The notes beneath the pieces were generated by a model, which was not told the origin of the DNA, made no database searches, and saw only the letters and a list, made by a program, of their open reading frames with translations. This document shows, piece after piece, positions 22,301 to 29,578 of a DNA stretch of 29,885 bases. Source of the stretch: a virus. A program made the translations under genes and the position numbers. Each line of letters opens with the position of its first letter. The stretch's first letter is position 1. The DNA lies in IMG/VR virus record IMGVR_UViG_3300030110_003674, positions 1-29,885 of that record. One strand, 5' to 3'.

Positions 22301-25300
22301 TGTATTCACTGTCTTAAGTTATGACAAAGAAAGATTTACTGAAGATATACCAAATATTGGACCATCTAATATAAGAGCGTCAGACACTTTAGATTTTAGA
22401 CCAAGAGTAGCAGTATTTGATCCATCAGCTACTACTGGATCACCATTTGATTTTAGTTCTAGAAATTTTGATAGTGTTCCTAAGTATCTTTTAAAATCAG
22501 ATGAATCATCAATATTAGGTTATGAATATTATTTACCTAGAATTGATAAATTATATTTGGATAAATTTGGTAAGTTTGTTGTTGAAAAAGGAATATCTGA
22601 AAAAACCCCTAAAGCACCTGAAAAGAATGATGAGTTGATGCAAGTAGCAACTATTAATCTTCCACCATATCTTTACAATCCACAAGATGCATCTTTAACT
22701 TTAATTGATAATAGAAGATTTACAATGAGGGATATTGGTTTTATTGAAGATAGAGTAAAGAATTTAGAACAAGTTACAACACTTTCTTTACTTGAGATTG
22801 ATACTCAAACTCTCCAAATTCAAGATGCTGATGGAAGAAATAGATTTAAGAGTGGATTTTTCGTTGATCCATTTAATAATTATTCATTAATGAATACAAA
22901 GTTATCTTCAATTCAAATAAATCCAGTAACAAATGAATTAATTCCTATTGTTAGTAGAAATTCTATAGCATCACAACTTGCAACTTTAGAAGTATCTATT
23001 CCTGAAAATGAAGATTTTGGTGAAAATTATCCAACTATAGATCCAAATATACAAAAAACTGGAAATGCAGTAACCTTAAAATATGAAGAAATTGATTGGT
23101 TAGAACAAACAATGGCAACAAAATCTGTCAATGTTAATCCATTCAACGTTGTTGTTTATAATGGAACTGTTGAACTTAGTCCAAGAAACGATACTTGGGT
23201 TAGGACAATTCAGTTAGAAGATAATAATATTCGTATTACTAGAAGTGATATATTTACACAAAATATTGATATTCAAGGTAGAGATGTATTACGAACAAAT
23301 CGTAGACAAGAAGGAGATAGTGGAAGAGTAACAAGTAGTAATGTTACTACAGAAGTAAGTACTAGACAAACTATTACTGAAAATGCATTTAGTGTAGATG
23401 ATGTTAATACTAGAAATCAATTAGTATCAACTGGTTCTGAATCTTTTATGAGATCTAGAAATACTGAATTTGTAGTATCAAATCTCAAACCATCCACACG
23501 TTATTATCAATTCCTTGATGGAAATAGTGGTGTTAATTTTATACCAAAATTGATTGAAATAGCAACAGATTCATCTTTAAACACCTATGGTGCTTCTGAT
23601 GCATTTTCTGTGGGAGAAACTGTTATTGGAACAGTTGATGGTGTACAATTAATCAATTTTAGAGTTTCTAGTCCTAGACATAAATTTGGACAATATAATA
23701 ATTCATCATCAATATATAATATCAACCCATATAATAAATCAGAAACTATATCTGAATCTTATAGTTCATCATCAAATATTCTTAATGTTGATACAAAATC
23801 ATTATCAAATGAAGCACAAGGTTTGTATTCTGGATATTTAACTCAAGGAATGAGATTAGTTGGGCAAGAAAGTGGTGCAGTAGCTTATGTTAAAGACTTA
23901 AGATTAATTTCAGATAATTATGGAGATATTATCGGAACATTCTTCTTAAAAGATCCAAATGCAAGTCCTGTTCCAGCAGTGAGAATAGAAACTGGAACAA
24001 AAACATTTAAATTAACTTCAAGTTCTACAAATGAACGTGGGGTTCCTGGAAGTAATGTAATTTCTTTTGCAGAATCTAGATATACTTCTCAAGGAAATGT
24101 AAATAGATGGCAGAATGAAGTAACAACAACTACAACCAATTTTGATGCTTTAACAAATGTAAATACATTCACTAATGTAACTACAGAAAATGTAGAGTAT
24201 AGTGATCCTCTAGCACAATCATTTATAGTTGGTGGAAATGTTCAAGCACCTTCAGATATTGATTTAAGTGATGATGTTAATGGTGTATTTTTAACATCGA
24301 TTGATTTATATTTTAACACAATAGATAGTGGAAATGCTCCAGTCAAGATTCAAGTAAGAACTGTTGAATTGGGATTACCGACTTTAAATACTATAGGAAA
24401 AACTGTTACTGTAAGACCTACAACAACAGATGCTAATGGAAATCTTATACCCAATATACAAACATCTACAGATGGAAGTGTTGCAACTAATGTAAAATTC
24501 CCAGAACCAATTTATTTGGCACCAGGTAGAGAATATGCAATTGTAGTTATTTCTGAAAATAGTGATGAATATAGATTATTTGCTGCTGAAATGGGTGAAA
24601 AATCTCTAGCAGATATTGATTCTAATATTCCTCCTGATGAGAATGCATTATCTGCTGTATATTCACGACAGTTTGCACTTGGAAGTTTATTCAAATCACA
24701 GAATGGTTCTATATGGTCTCCTAATCAAAGAGAAGATCTTAAATTTAAACTTTATAAAGCAAACTTTACTTCAGATACTGGAACAGCATTCTTCTATAAT
24801 CCAGATTTAAATGAAAGTAATGATTATATATTGAAATTAAATAATGATCCAATAAGAACTTTAACAAAAACTGCTACTATTGGTATTACTACTGTTCCTG
24901 GTAGTGATTCTTCATTAGTTGGAATATTAACAGTAGGACAAAAAATTGCTGGTGTTAGTGATAAAGGTGGTTCTGCTATTATTGTTGGTAGGGGAAGTTC
25001 TGTTAGTAACTTAGGAATTAAGACTACCGAAACAGGAGTTAATTATACTACCGATTCTTCTGTAGATACCTTTAATTTTGTTGGTAGTGGTTCTGGTCTA
25101 AAATTAAATATAACTAACGTAGATTCCACAACAGGAGCTATTGAAAAGGTAGCATTTACGAATGTTAAAGGTGAACGTGGAACGGGATATCAAATTGGTG
25201 ATGTTATTGGTATTGTAACTTCTACTGCTGGAAATCAAGGTTCTGGTGCTCAAATTACTATTGCAGGAATATCAACTGATATAGATACCCTATTTGTTGA

Positions 25301-26810
25301 AAATATAGAAGGTGAAACTGGTTCTGTTGGATCTGGTAAGGAATTTGCAAAACAAAGTGCATCTGCTGGATTTGGATTAAGTTACTATAGTGATGCAACT
25401 GGTGGTATAGTTGGATTAACTACTTACAAGATAAGAGAATCTACTTCAACTGGTGGCATACGTTCTGGAAATTATTTTAAAGTATCACATTTCGATCATG
25501 GAATGTATTCTAATACTAATAAAGTAACATTGAATGATATTGAATCGAGTGTAGCACCAACTACATTAAGTTCCGCATTAAGTAATATTGAAACAACTTT
25601 AGTAAGTGTTGCAAATACTTCGAATTTATCAACATTTGAAGGTCAAAATGTATCTGCTACTAATCCTGGATATATTAAAATAGGTAATGAAATTGTTAAA
25701 TATAATGCTGTAGGTTCAGGAACCCTTACCATTGATACTGATGGTAGAGGAACAGATTCTACTATTGTATCTTCACATGATAATAAGTCTTTAGTTTATA
25801 AGTATGAACTTAATGGTGTTTCTTTAAGAAGAATAAATAAAACTCATACTGTTGCTGAACCTATCACTATAGATGATTATCATATAGCAGTTGATATGTC
25901 GGCAAATGGTGTAAATAGAAGTGTTGATGGAACTCCTGCAGGATTCCCCAGACTTCAATTCTCAAATGAATCATCTGTTGGTGGTGAGAATGTTAGAGCA
26001 ACAGAAAATATTTCCTATACTGCTTTAGTTCCTTCATATGACGTTATTACACCAGGATCATTAACTTCTATTAGTGGTCAAATTAGAACTGTTACAGGCA
26101 CTAGTGCTGGCGGTTCAGAGGGTTCATTTAATGATAGTGGATTTGAACCCGTCGGTATTAATGTATTAAATTCGTTAACTTCACCCAGACTTGTATGTTC
26201 TAAAATAAATGAATCTACGTATTTAAGTGGTTTACCTAGAAGTAAATCATTTACCACTGGAATAAACTTTACATCGTCAGATAGTAATTTATCTCCAATA
26301 TTATACTTAGATACTGCATTTACAGAATTCAGAAATAGTCGTTTAGATAAACCAATAGTAGATTATCCTATTGATGGAAGAGTTAATTCAATTTTAGATG
26401 ATCCACATGCTGCAATATACGTATCTAATACTGTAAATTTAAATAATCCAGCAACATCTATTAAAGTTATTTTATCTGCTTATAGACATTCTTCTGCAGA
26501 TTTTAGAGTGCTTTATAGTTTGATAAAAGCAGATTCTAGTGAAGTTGAACAATCATTCCAATTATTCCCAGGATATGATAATTTATCATTTAATAATGAA
26601 GATGGATTTACAATAGTAGATGAATCTAAGAATAGTGGTTTACCAGATACTTTCGTACCTGCTAGTTTATCCAATCAATTCTTAGAATATCAATTCACTG
26701 CAAATAATCTTGAGTTATTTACTGGATATACAATTAAAATTGTAATGTCTGGAACTAATCAAGCATATCCACCAAGGTTAAAAGAATTAAGGACAATAGC
26801 AATAAGATGA
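19371..26810 (+). CDS. DUF4815-containing virion structural protein (2479 aa)
   Basis: The N-terminus is a clear DUF4815 start: FKPGYPVQARELTSLQSILQ (27-46) and GGHMFKEGSVIIPG (51-64). The usual later block (YYDYSRLV near 940 and LDFRPRVAVF near 1007) is displaced by a long insertion. Further conserved blocks are FTMRDIGFIEDRVKNLEQVT with GRNRFKSGFFVDPF (1117-1170), RSRNTEFVVSNLKPSTRYY (1362-1380), a beta-sandwich region beginning DPLAQSFIVGG (1612) and ending near YRLFAAEMGE (1745), a module with IKIGNEIVKY and GRGTDS (2098-2142), and an end domain finishing LKELRTIAIR. It lies where T4 has genes 9-12, so it may be a large baseplate-rim or fibre-network protein. No enzyme motif was seen. Its stop overlaps the next ATG (ATGA). 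Confidence 0.85.
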   Translation: MTQKTNLNISPYYDDFDSEKNFYKVLFKPGYPVQARELTSLQSILQGQVESFGGHMFKEGSVIIPGNLTYDGQFYAVKLNSSNLGVDISLYINNFIGKKITGQVSGTTAKIQHVEISGANVDDITIYVKYIDSDDNFVFTQFQDGESLSATENVEYGNTTIVAGTPFASLISSNATSIGSAASIQDGVFFVRGYFVNIAQETIILDYYTNTPSYRVGLKVDEVIVNAKEDDSLFDNAKGFTNYAAPGADRFKISLSLTKKLLTDTNDTDFIEILRVKNGRIQKFNSKTQYNIIRDYLAERTYDESGDYTIDQFNPSIHNSLNDRLGNNGVYFNNEKTEDGNTPSDDLMCLKVSPGKAYVRGYDVEKIGTTIIDADKPRDTEIISNSSIPFNMGNLLKVNNVTGTPKQRATIDLYNRLVGDSGAKIGDARVYTINLTSSEYSNGSTEYDLRLYDIQTYTKLTLNQSVDADDIPTTAFVKGKNSGASGYAVYAGGNSEYIYLRQTSGNFVKGEGLIVNGIEISRIIKEFVVYGTQNIKSVKQTGASGYPDFTADSVLERFRMPGSINQITIPGVISGVATVAAGGLPFAGIGTDTIISYQRSGFSTETYNRVTSVSSNKLTIGISSIANSAINGGIGAGVTGVFDGQILTGTNDSLVTPYAMGPIISNEGGLYVELPDYNVSTVDLTGSTLTISEQITGEATDGSGELTFDLSSVGITSAAYEAFDEERYSVTYSTGIQAPIARDQFELSNNIITIRGLRDSQSNVVVDTTLSKFGIQSKVKQYNRSASLVVSRSKYKQSGVGVNTSNSDGLTYNKYYGVRVQDEEISLNYPDVAKVVSVYESLDSSDPTLDEVQFTSTASVHTNAIVGEHIVGNTSKAIARVVSSPSANTLKIVYLTGDKLSTGETVVFDESKLTTEIEIITSGSYKIITDSFSLDKGQKDQYYDYSRLVRNNGVSEPAKRLLIVFDYYSVPSTDDGDVFTVLSYDKERFTEDIPNIGPSNIRASDTLDFRPRVAVFDPSATTGSPFDFSSRNFDSVPKYLLKSDESSILGYEYYLPRIDKLYLDKFGKFVVEKGISEKTPKAPEKNDELMQVATINLPPYLYNPQDASLTLIDNRRFTMRDIGFIEDRVKNLEQVTTLSLLEIDTQTLQIQDADGRNRFKSGFFVDPFNNYSLMNTKLSSIQINPVTNELIPIVSRNSIASQLATLEVSIPENEDFGENYPTIDPNIQKTGNAVTLKYEEIDWLEQTMATKSVNVNPFNVVVYNGTVELSPRNDTWVRTIQLEDNNIRITRSDIFTQNIDIQGRDVLRTNRRQEGDSGRVTSSNVTTEVSTRQTITENAFSVDDVNTRNQLVSTGSESFMRSRNTEFVVSNLKPSTRYYQFLDGNSGVNFIPKLIEIATDSSLNTYGASDAFSVGETVIGTVDGVQLINFRVSSPRHKFGQYNNSSSIYNINPYNKSETISESYSSSSNILNVDTKSLSNEAQGLYSGYLTQGMRLVGQESGAVAYVKDLRLISDNYGDIIGTFFLKDPNASPVPAVRIETGTKTFKLTSSSTNERGVPGSNVISFAESRYTSQGNVNRWQNEVTTTTTNFDALTNVNTFTNVTTENVEYSDPLAQSFIVGGNVQAPSDIDLSDDVNGVFLTSIDLYFNTIDSGNAPVKIQVRTVELGLPTLNTIGKTVTVRPTTTDANGNLIPNIQTSTDGSVATNVKFPEPIYLAPGREYAIVVISENSDEYRLFAAEMGEKSLADIDSNIPPDENALSAVYSRQFALGSLFKSQNGSIWSPNQREDLKFKLYKANFTSDTGTAFFYNPDLNESNDYILKLNNDPIRTLTKTATIGITTVPGSDSSLVGILTVGQKIAGVSDKGGSAIIVGRGSSVSNLGIKTTETGVNYTTDSSVDTFNFVGSGSGLKLNITNVDSTTGAIEKVAFTNVKGERGTGYQIGDVIGIVTSTAGNQGSGAQITIAGISTDIDTLFVENIEGETGSVGSGKEFAKQSASAGFGLSYYSDATGGIVGLTTYKIRESTSTGGIRSGNYFKVSHFDHGMYSNTNKVTLNDIESSVAPTTLSSALSNIETTLVSVANTSNLSTFEGQNVSATNPGYIKIGNEIVKYNAVGSGTLTIDTDGRGTDSTIVSSHDNKSLVYKYELNGVSLRRINKTHTVAEPITIDDYHIAVDMSANGVNRSVDGTPAGFPRLQFSNESSVGGENVRATENISYTALVPSYDVITPGSLTSISGQIRTVTGTSAGGSEGSFNDSGFEPVGINVLNSLTSPRLVCSKINESTYLSGLPRSKSFTTGINFTSSDSNLSPILYLDTAFTEFRNSRLDKPIVDYPIDGRVNSILDDPHAAIYVSNTVNLNNPATSIKVILSAYRHSSADFRVLYSLIKADSSEVEQSFQLFPGYDNLSFNNEDGFTIVDESKNSGLPDTFVPASLSNQFLEYQFTANNLELFTGYTIKIVMSGTNQAYPPRLKELRTIAIR
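25000..25275 (+). repeat. GG/GxGY-type repeats within the DUF4815 gene
   Basis: LGIKTTETGVNYTTDSSVDT and VAFTNVKGERGTGYQIGDVI (residues about 1882-1950) repeat the strand - G-x-(G/N)Y - strand layout, each followed by a GSGSGL/GSGAQI segment. The same kind of unit occurs in gp8 and the giant protein. Confidence 0.55.
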
Positions 26811-27016
26811 TAAAAGTTGAAGGTTATCCTAACCTATATCGTGATGAAAAAAGTGGTGCTATAGTTAATTGTGATTCTATGACTTATAAGGAATATGTCA
26901 ATTCTTTACAACAGAAAGATTTGCAAAAAAATGAATTAGATAAAATGAAACAAGATATTGATGAAATTAAATCACTTCTTAAATTATTGACAATGGATAA
27001 GAATATAAATATCTAA
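26807..27016 (+). CDS. Small coiled-coil virion-cluster protein (69 aa)
   Basis: The ATG overlaps the stop of the DUF4815 gene (ATGA), implying coupled translation. The first half (MIKVEGYPNLYRDEKSGAIV) is a short strand-rich motif common in T4-like marine phages. The second half is a charged helix (residues about 34-61, with KNELDKMKQDIDEIKSLLKL) that shows a heptad pattern and could form a coiled coil. No function is established. By position it may be an assembly factor or minor structural partner of the large protein upstream. The last codons overlap a late promoter box (27004-27011). Confidence 0.75.
   Translation: MIKVEGYPNLYRDEKSGAIVNCDSMTYKEYVNSLQQKDLQKNELDKMKQDIDEIKSLLKLLTMDKNINI
27004..27011 (+). 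promoter_or_regulatory. T4-type late promoter for the 111-aa/fibre/gp13 unit
   Basis: An exact TATAAATA lies in the end of the 69-aa gene and 30 nt before the ATG at 27042. Together with its flank (TCTAAA) it matches the gp8 promoter over 14 bases. Confidence 0.68.
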
Positions 27017-27041
27017 AGATAATATAATATTTGGTTGAATA

Positions 27042-27377
27042 ATGGCAGTATACGTATCTAACATCACAATTGAACAGGGTTATGATTTTGATACCTCTTT
27101 TCAATTAGAGGATACCAGAACTAATGCTCCCCTCTATTTGGTTGGAGCTGCTTCAACAGCTTCTTTGAGAAAAAGTTATTCTAGTAATACTTCTGTTTCT
27201 TTTGGGACAACTATAGCCCAACCAGAAAATGGAATTATTTCTATATCAATGGCAGCATCTAAAACGTTGCTATTAAAACCAGGTAGATATGTTTATGATG
27301 TAAAAATAACAACTAGTGGAAAAGATTATAAAGCTGTTGAAGGATCAGCATTAGTACGAGCCGGAGTAACTAGGTAA
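27042..27377 (+). CDS. Small beta-rich structural protein (111 aa)
   Basis: The protein starts MAVYVSNITIEQGYDFDTSF and ends ALVRAGVTR. It alternates polar and hydrophobic residues throughout, with LYLVGAASTASLRKSY and LLLKPGRYVYDVKITTSGKD. The plan (I-x-x-G-x-x-F, a central substituent loop, G-x-Y-x-YDV, then VTR) resembles small phage baseplate or fibre-attachment beta-sandwich domains. I cannot assign a family firmly. Its stop overlaps the fibre gene ATG by one base (TAATG), so it is probably translated with the fibre protein and may act as its adaptor on the baseplate. Confidence 0.75.
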   Translation: MAVYVSNITIEQGYDFDTSFQLEDTRTNAPLYLVGAASTASLRKSYSSNTSVSFGTTIAQPENGIISISMAASKTLLLKPGRYVYDVKITTSGKDYKAVEGSALVRAGVTR

Positions 27378-29578
27378 TGCCAACGATAAACGATAGAATT
27401 GGATCTCAAAATGTAATTCGTGTATTATCCAATGCATCTGCACCACCAACAAGAATAACCAATCTAACTGACGTTGATTCCACAAGGAAAGATGAAGATG
27501 GAATGCTTTTGGTTTGGAATCTTTCTGACGAAAAGTTTTATATGTCAGATACACTGGATGCTCCAGGGTATCTATTTTCTAGTGCTACTGGAATAACAAC
27601 ATTTTTAGGATCAACAGATTCTTCATCAACAACTAGTGGTGCAATAATTGTTACTGGTGGTGTAGGAGTAGGAAAGAATTTAAATGTAGGTAATGATTTT
27701 ACAGTTGCTGGAATTGCAACTTTCTCAAATGAACTTGATATTAATGCTGCTGTAGATATTTTAAGAGGATTAAATGTTGCTGGAATTACAAGTGCATTAT
27801 CACTCAGTATAGGTTCTACACAAGTAATTAGTAGTGCAAGAGAACTTCAAAATATTACATCACTTGATGCAACAACTACAGCAACAATTGAAGCTGCTAT
27901 TGAGGTTGCACCAAATAGATTTACAGATTTAAAAATCACTGGTGTTTCTACCTTTATTGGTATTGCTACATTTGGTGGTGGAATTGCTGTTCAGGCAGGA
28001 GTGTCTACTTTTGATGCTGCTGTTGATATTAATGCTGGTTTAGATGTAGATGGTCAAACTGACTTAGATGAATTAGTTGTTGCTGGAGTTGCTACATTTA
28101 GTAATACAGTTGATATTAATTCTGGTTTAGATATAGATGGTCAACTAGATGTAGATGAACTTGTAGTAGCTGGAGTATCAACATTCTCTGCTCTTGTAGA
28201 TGCCAATGCTCGTCTTGATGTAGTAGGTGGTGCTAATATAGATCAAGTAAATGTTACTGGTGTTTCTACATTTGCTTCTGCTGTAGATATTAATGCTGGT
28301 TTAGATGTTGATGGTCAAGCAGACTTAGATGAAGTTGTCGTTGCTGGTGTTGCTACATTCTCTGCTCTTATAGATGCCAATGCTCGTCTTGATGTAGTAG
28401 GTGGTGCTAATATAGACCAGTTAAATGTAAGTGGTGTTTCTACCTTTAATAATGATGTGCAATTTAAAGGTGCAGCTTATAATGCATTATGGGATCAGGC
28501 TACTAGTAAACTAAAATTCTATGATTTAGCACAAGCAACATTTGGTGATGGAAATGATTTGCAAATCTATTCGGATGGAACATATGGAATTATCAAAGGA
28601 AATGATAAAACAAAGATTACAGGAATTACTGAACTAAATGTTACTGGTGTTTCTACATTCTCTTCTGCTGTTGATATTAATGCTGGATTAGATGTTGATG
28701 GACAGACTGATTTAGATGAAGTCGTTGTTGCTGGAGTTGCTACATTTAGTAATACAGTTGATATTAATTCTGGTTTAGATATAGATGGCCAATTAGATGT
28801 AGATGAACTTGTAGTTGCTGGTGTTTCTACATTCTCTTCTCTCGTTGATGTTAATAATCGTATTGATGTAGTAGGTGGTATAAATGGTGATCAATTATAC
28901 GTTGCAATAGCAACGGTTACTAATACTGCTACTTTTCAAAGTGGTATAGTTGCAGAATCCAGTTTAAATGTTGATGGACAGACTGATTTAGATGTTCTCA
29001 ATGTTGCCGAAACTGCTACGTTCTCTGCTCTTGTAGATGCCAATGCTCGTCTTGATGTTGCAGGTGGTGCTAATATAGATCAGTTAAATGTAGCAGGTAT
29101 CGCTACATTTGGTGCCGTTGATATTAATGGTGTTTTAGATATAGATGGTCAACTAGATGTAGATGAACTTGTAGTTGGTGCAGCAGCAACATTTAGTTCT
29201 GCCGTTGATATTAATAGCACTCTAGATGTTGATGGTGATACTCAAGTAGATGATCTTAACGTTGCTGGTGTTGCTACATTCTCTTCTCTTCTTGATGCTA
29301 ATAATCGTATTGATGTAGTTGGTGGAATTAATGTAGACCAGTTAAATGTTACTGGTGTTTCTACATTCGGTGATGATGTAACCATAACTGCTGGTGGTTT
29401 AAATGTTATATCAGGAATTGTAACTGCTACTGAACTAGATATAGGCACTGGTGGTATTGATGTTGATGGACAGACTGATTTGGATGAATTGGTCGTTGCT
29501 GGAATAGCAACATTCTCAACGAATGTAAATATTACTGGACTGCTTACCGCAGGTGCAATTGATGGAGGATCGTTCTGA
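27377..29578 (+). CDS. Repeat-rich tail fibre-like protein (733 aa)
   Basis: The N-terminal 85 residues (MPTINDRIGSQNVIRVLSNA, then LLVWNLSDEKFYMSDTLD) look like an attachment domain. A linker with TSGAIIVTGGVGVGKNLNVG follows, typical of cyanophage fibre-like proteins. Residues 208-733 are built mainly of a 29-residue repeat with the pattern GV(S/A)TF-x3-VD-x-N-x-x-LDV-x-G-x-x-x-(L/I/V)D-x-(L/V)-x-V. A different segment with LWDQATSKLKFYD and DLQIYSDGTYGI interrupts it (residues about 353-423). The regular glycine and aspartate positions suggest a long trimeric beta-fibre. No endosialidase-type chaperone domain is present at the end (AGAIDGGSF), so folding would need another factor or no cleavage. 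It overlaps gp13 by one base. It is probably a host-contact fibre or whisker. Confidence 0.82.
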   Translation: MPTINDRIGSQNVIRVLSNASAPPTRITNLTDVDSTRKDEDGMLLVWNLSDEKFYMSDTLDAPGYLFSSATGITTFLGSTDSSSTTSGAIIVTGGVGVGKNLNVGNDFTVAGIATFSNELDINAAVDILRGLNVAGITSALSLSIGSTQVISSARELQNITSLDATTTATIEAAIEVAPNRFTDLKITGVSTFIGIATFGGGIAVQAGVSTFDAAVDINAGLDVDGQTDLDELVVAGVATFSNTVDINSGLDIDGQLDVDELVVAGVSTFSALVDANARLDVVGGANIDQVNVTGVSTFASAVDINAGLDVDGQADLDEVVVAGVATFSALIDANARLDVVGGANIDQLNVSGVSTFNNDVQFKGAAYNALWDQATSKLKFYDLAQATFGDGNDLQIYSDGTYGIIKGNDKTKITGITELNVTGVSTFSSAVDINAGLDVDGQTDLDEVVVAGVATFSNTVDINSGLDIDGQLDVDELVVAGVSTFSSLVDVNNRIDVVGGINGDQLYVAIATVTNTATFQSGIVAESSLNVDGQTDLDVLNVAETATFSALVDANARLDVAGGANIDQLNVAGIATFGAVDINGVLDIDGQLDVDELVVGAAATFSSAVDINSTLDVDGDTQVDDLNVAGVATFSSLLDANNRIDVVGGINVDQLNVTGVSTFGDDVTITAGGLNVISGIVTATELDIGTGGIDVDGQTDLDELVVAGIATFSTNVNITGLLTAGAIDGGSF
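27998..29440 (+). repeat. 87-bp tandem repeat array in the fibre gene
   Basis: Units begin at 27998, 28085, 28172, 28259 and 28346 (exact 87-bp steps), again at 28646, 28733 and 28820, and at 29009, 29096 (84 bp), 29180 and 29267, giving twelve units. Two classes alternate in part: an INAGLDVDGQTDLDE type and an ANARLDVVGGANIDQ type. Some copies two units apart are nearly identical in DNA (for example 28188 on against 28361 on), while others have drifted at third positions. Confidence 0.9.
29564..29568 (+). promoter_or_regulatory. Strong ribosome-binding site for gp13
   Basis: GGAGG lies 9 nt before the gp13 ATG at 29578, inside the end of the fibre gene. Most other genes here start without any such match, so gp13 may be translated well independently of the fibre gene. 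Confidence 0.6.

Noticed and set aside
24616-24810. 64-codon alternative + frame inside the DUF4815 gene
   Set aside because: It is out of frame within a conserved structural region, with no ribosome-binding site or domain.
27998-29440. 87-bp repeats as a CRISPR array or replication iterons
   Set aside because: The repeats are in frame, have no spacers, and encode a regular 29-residue fibre pattern.
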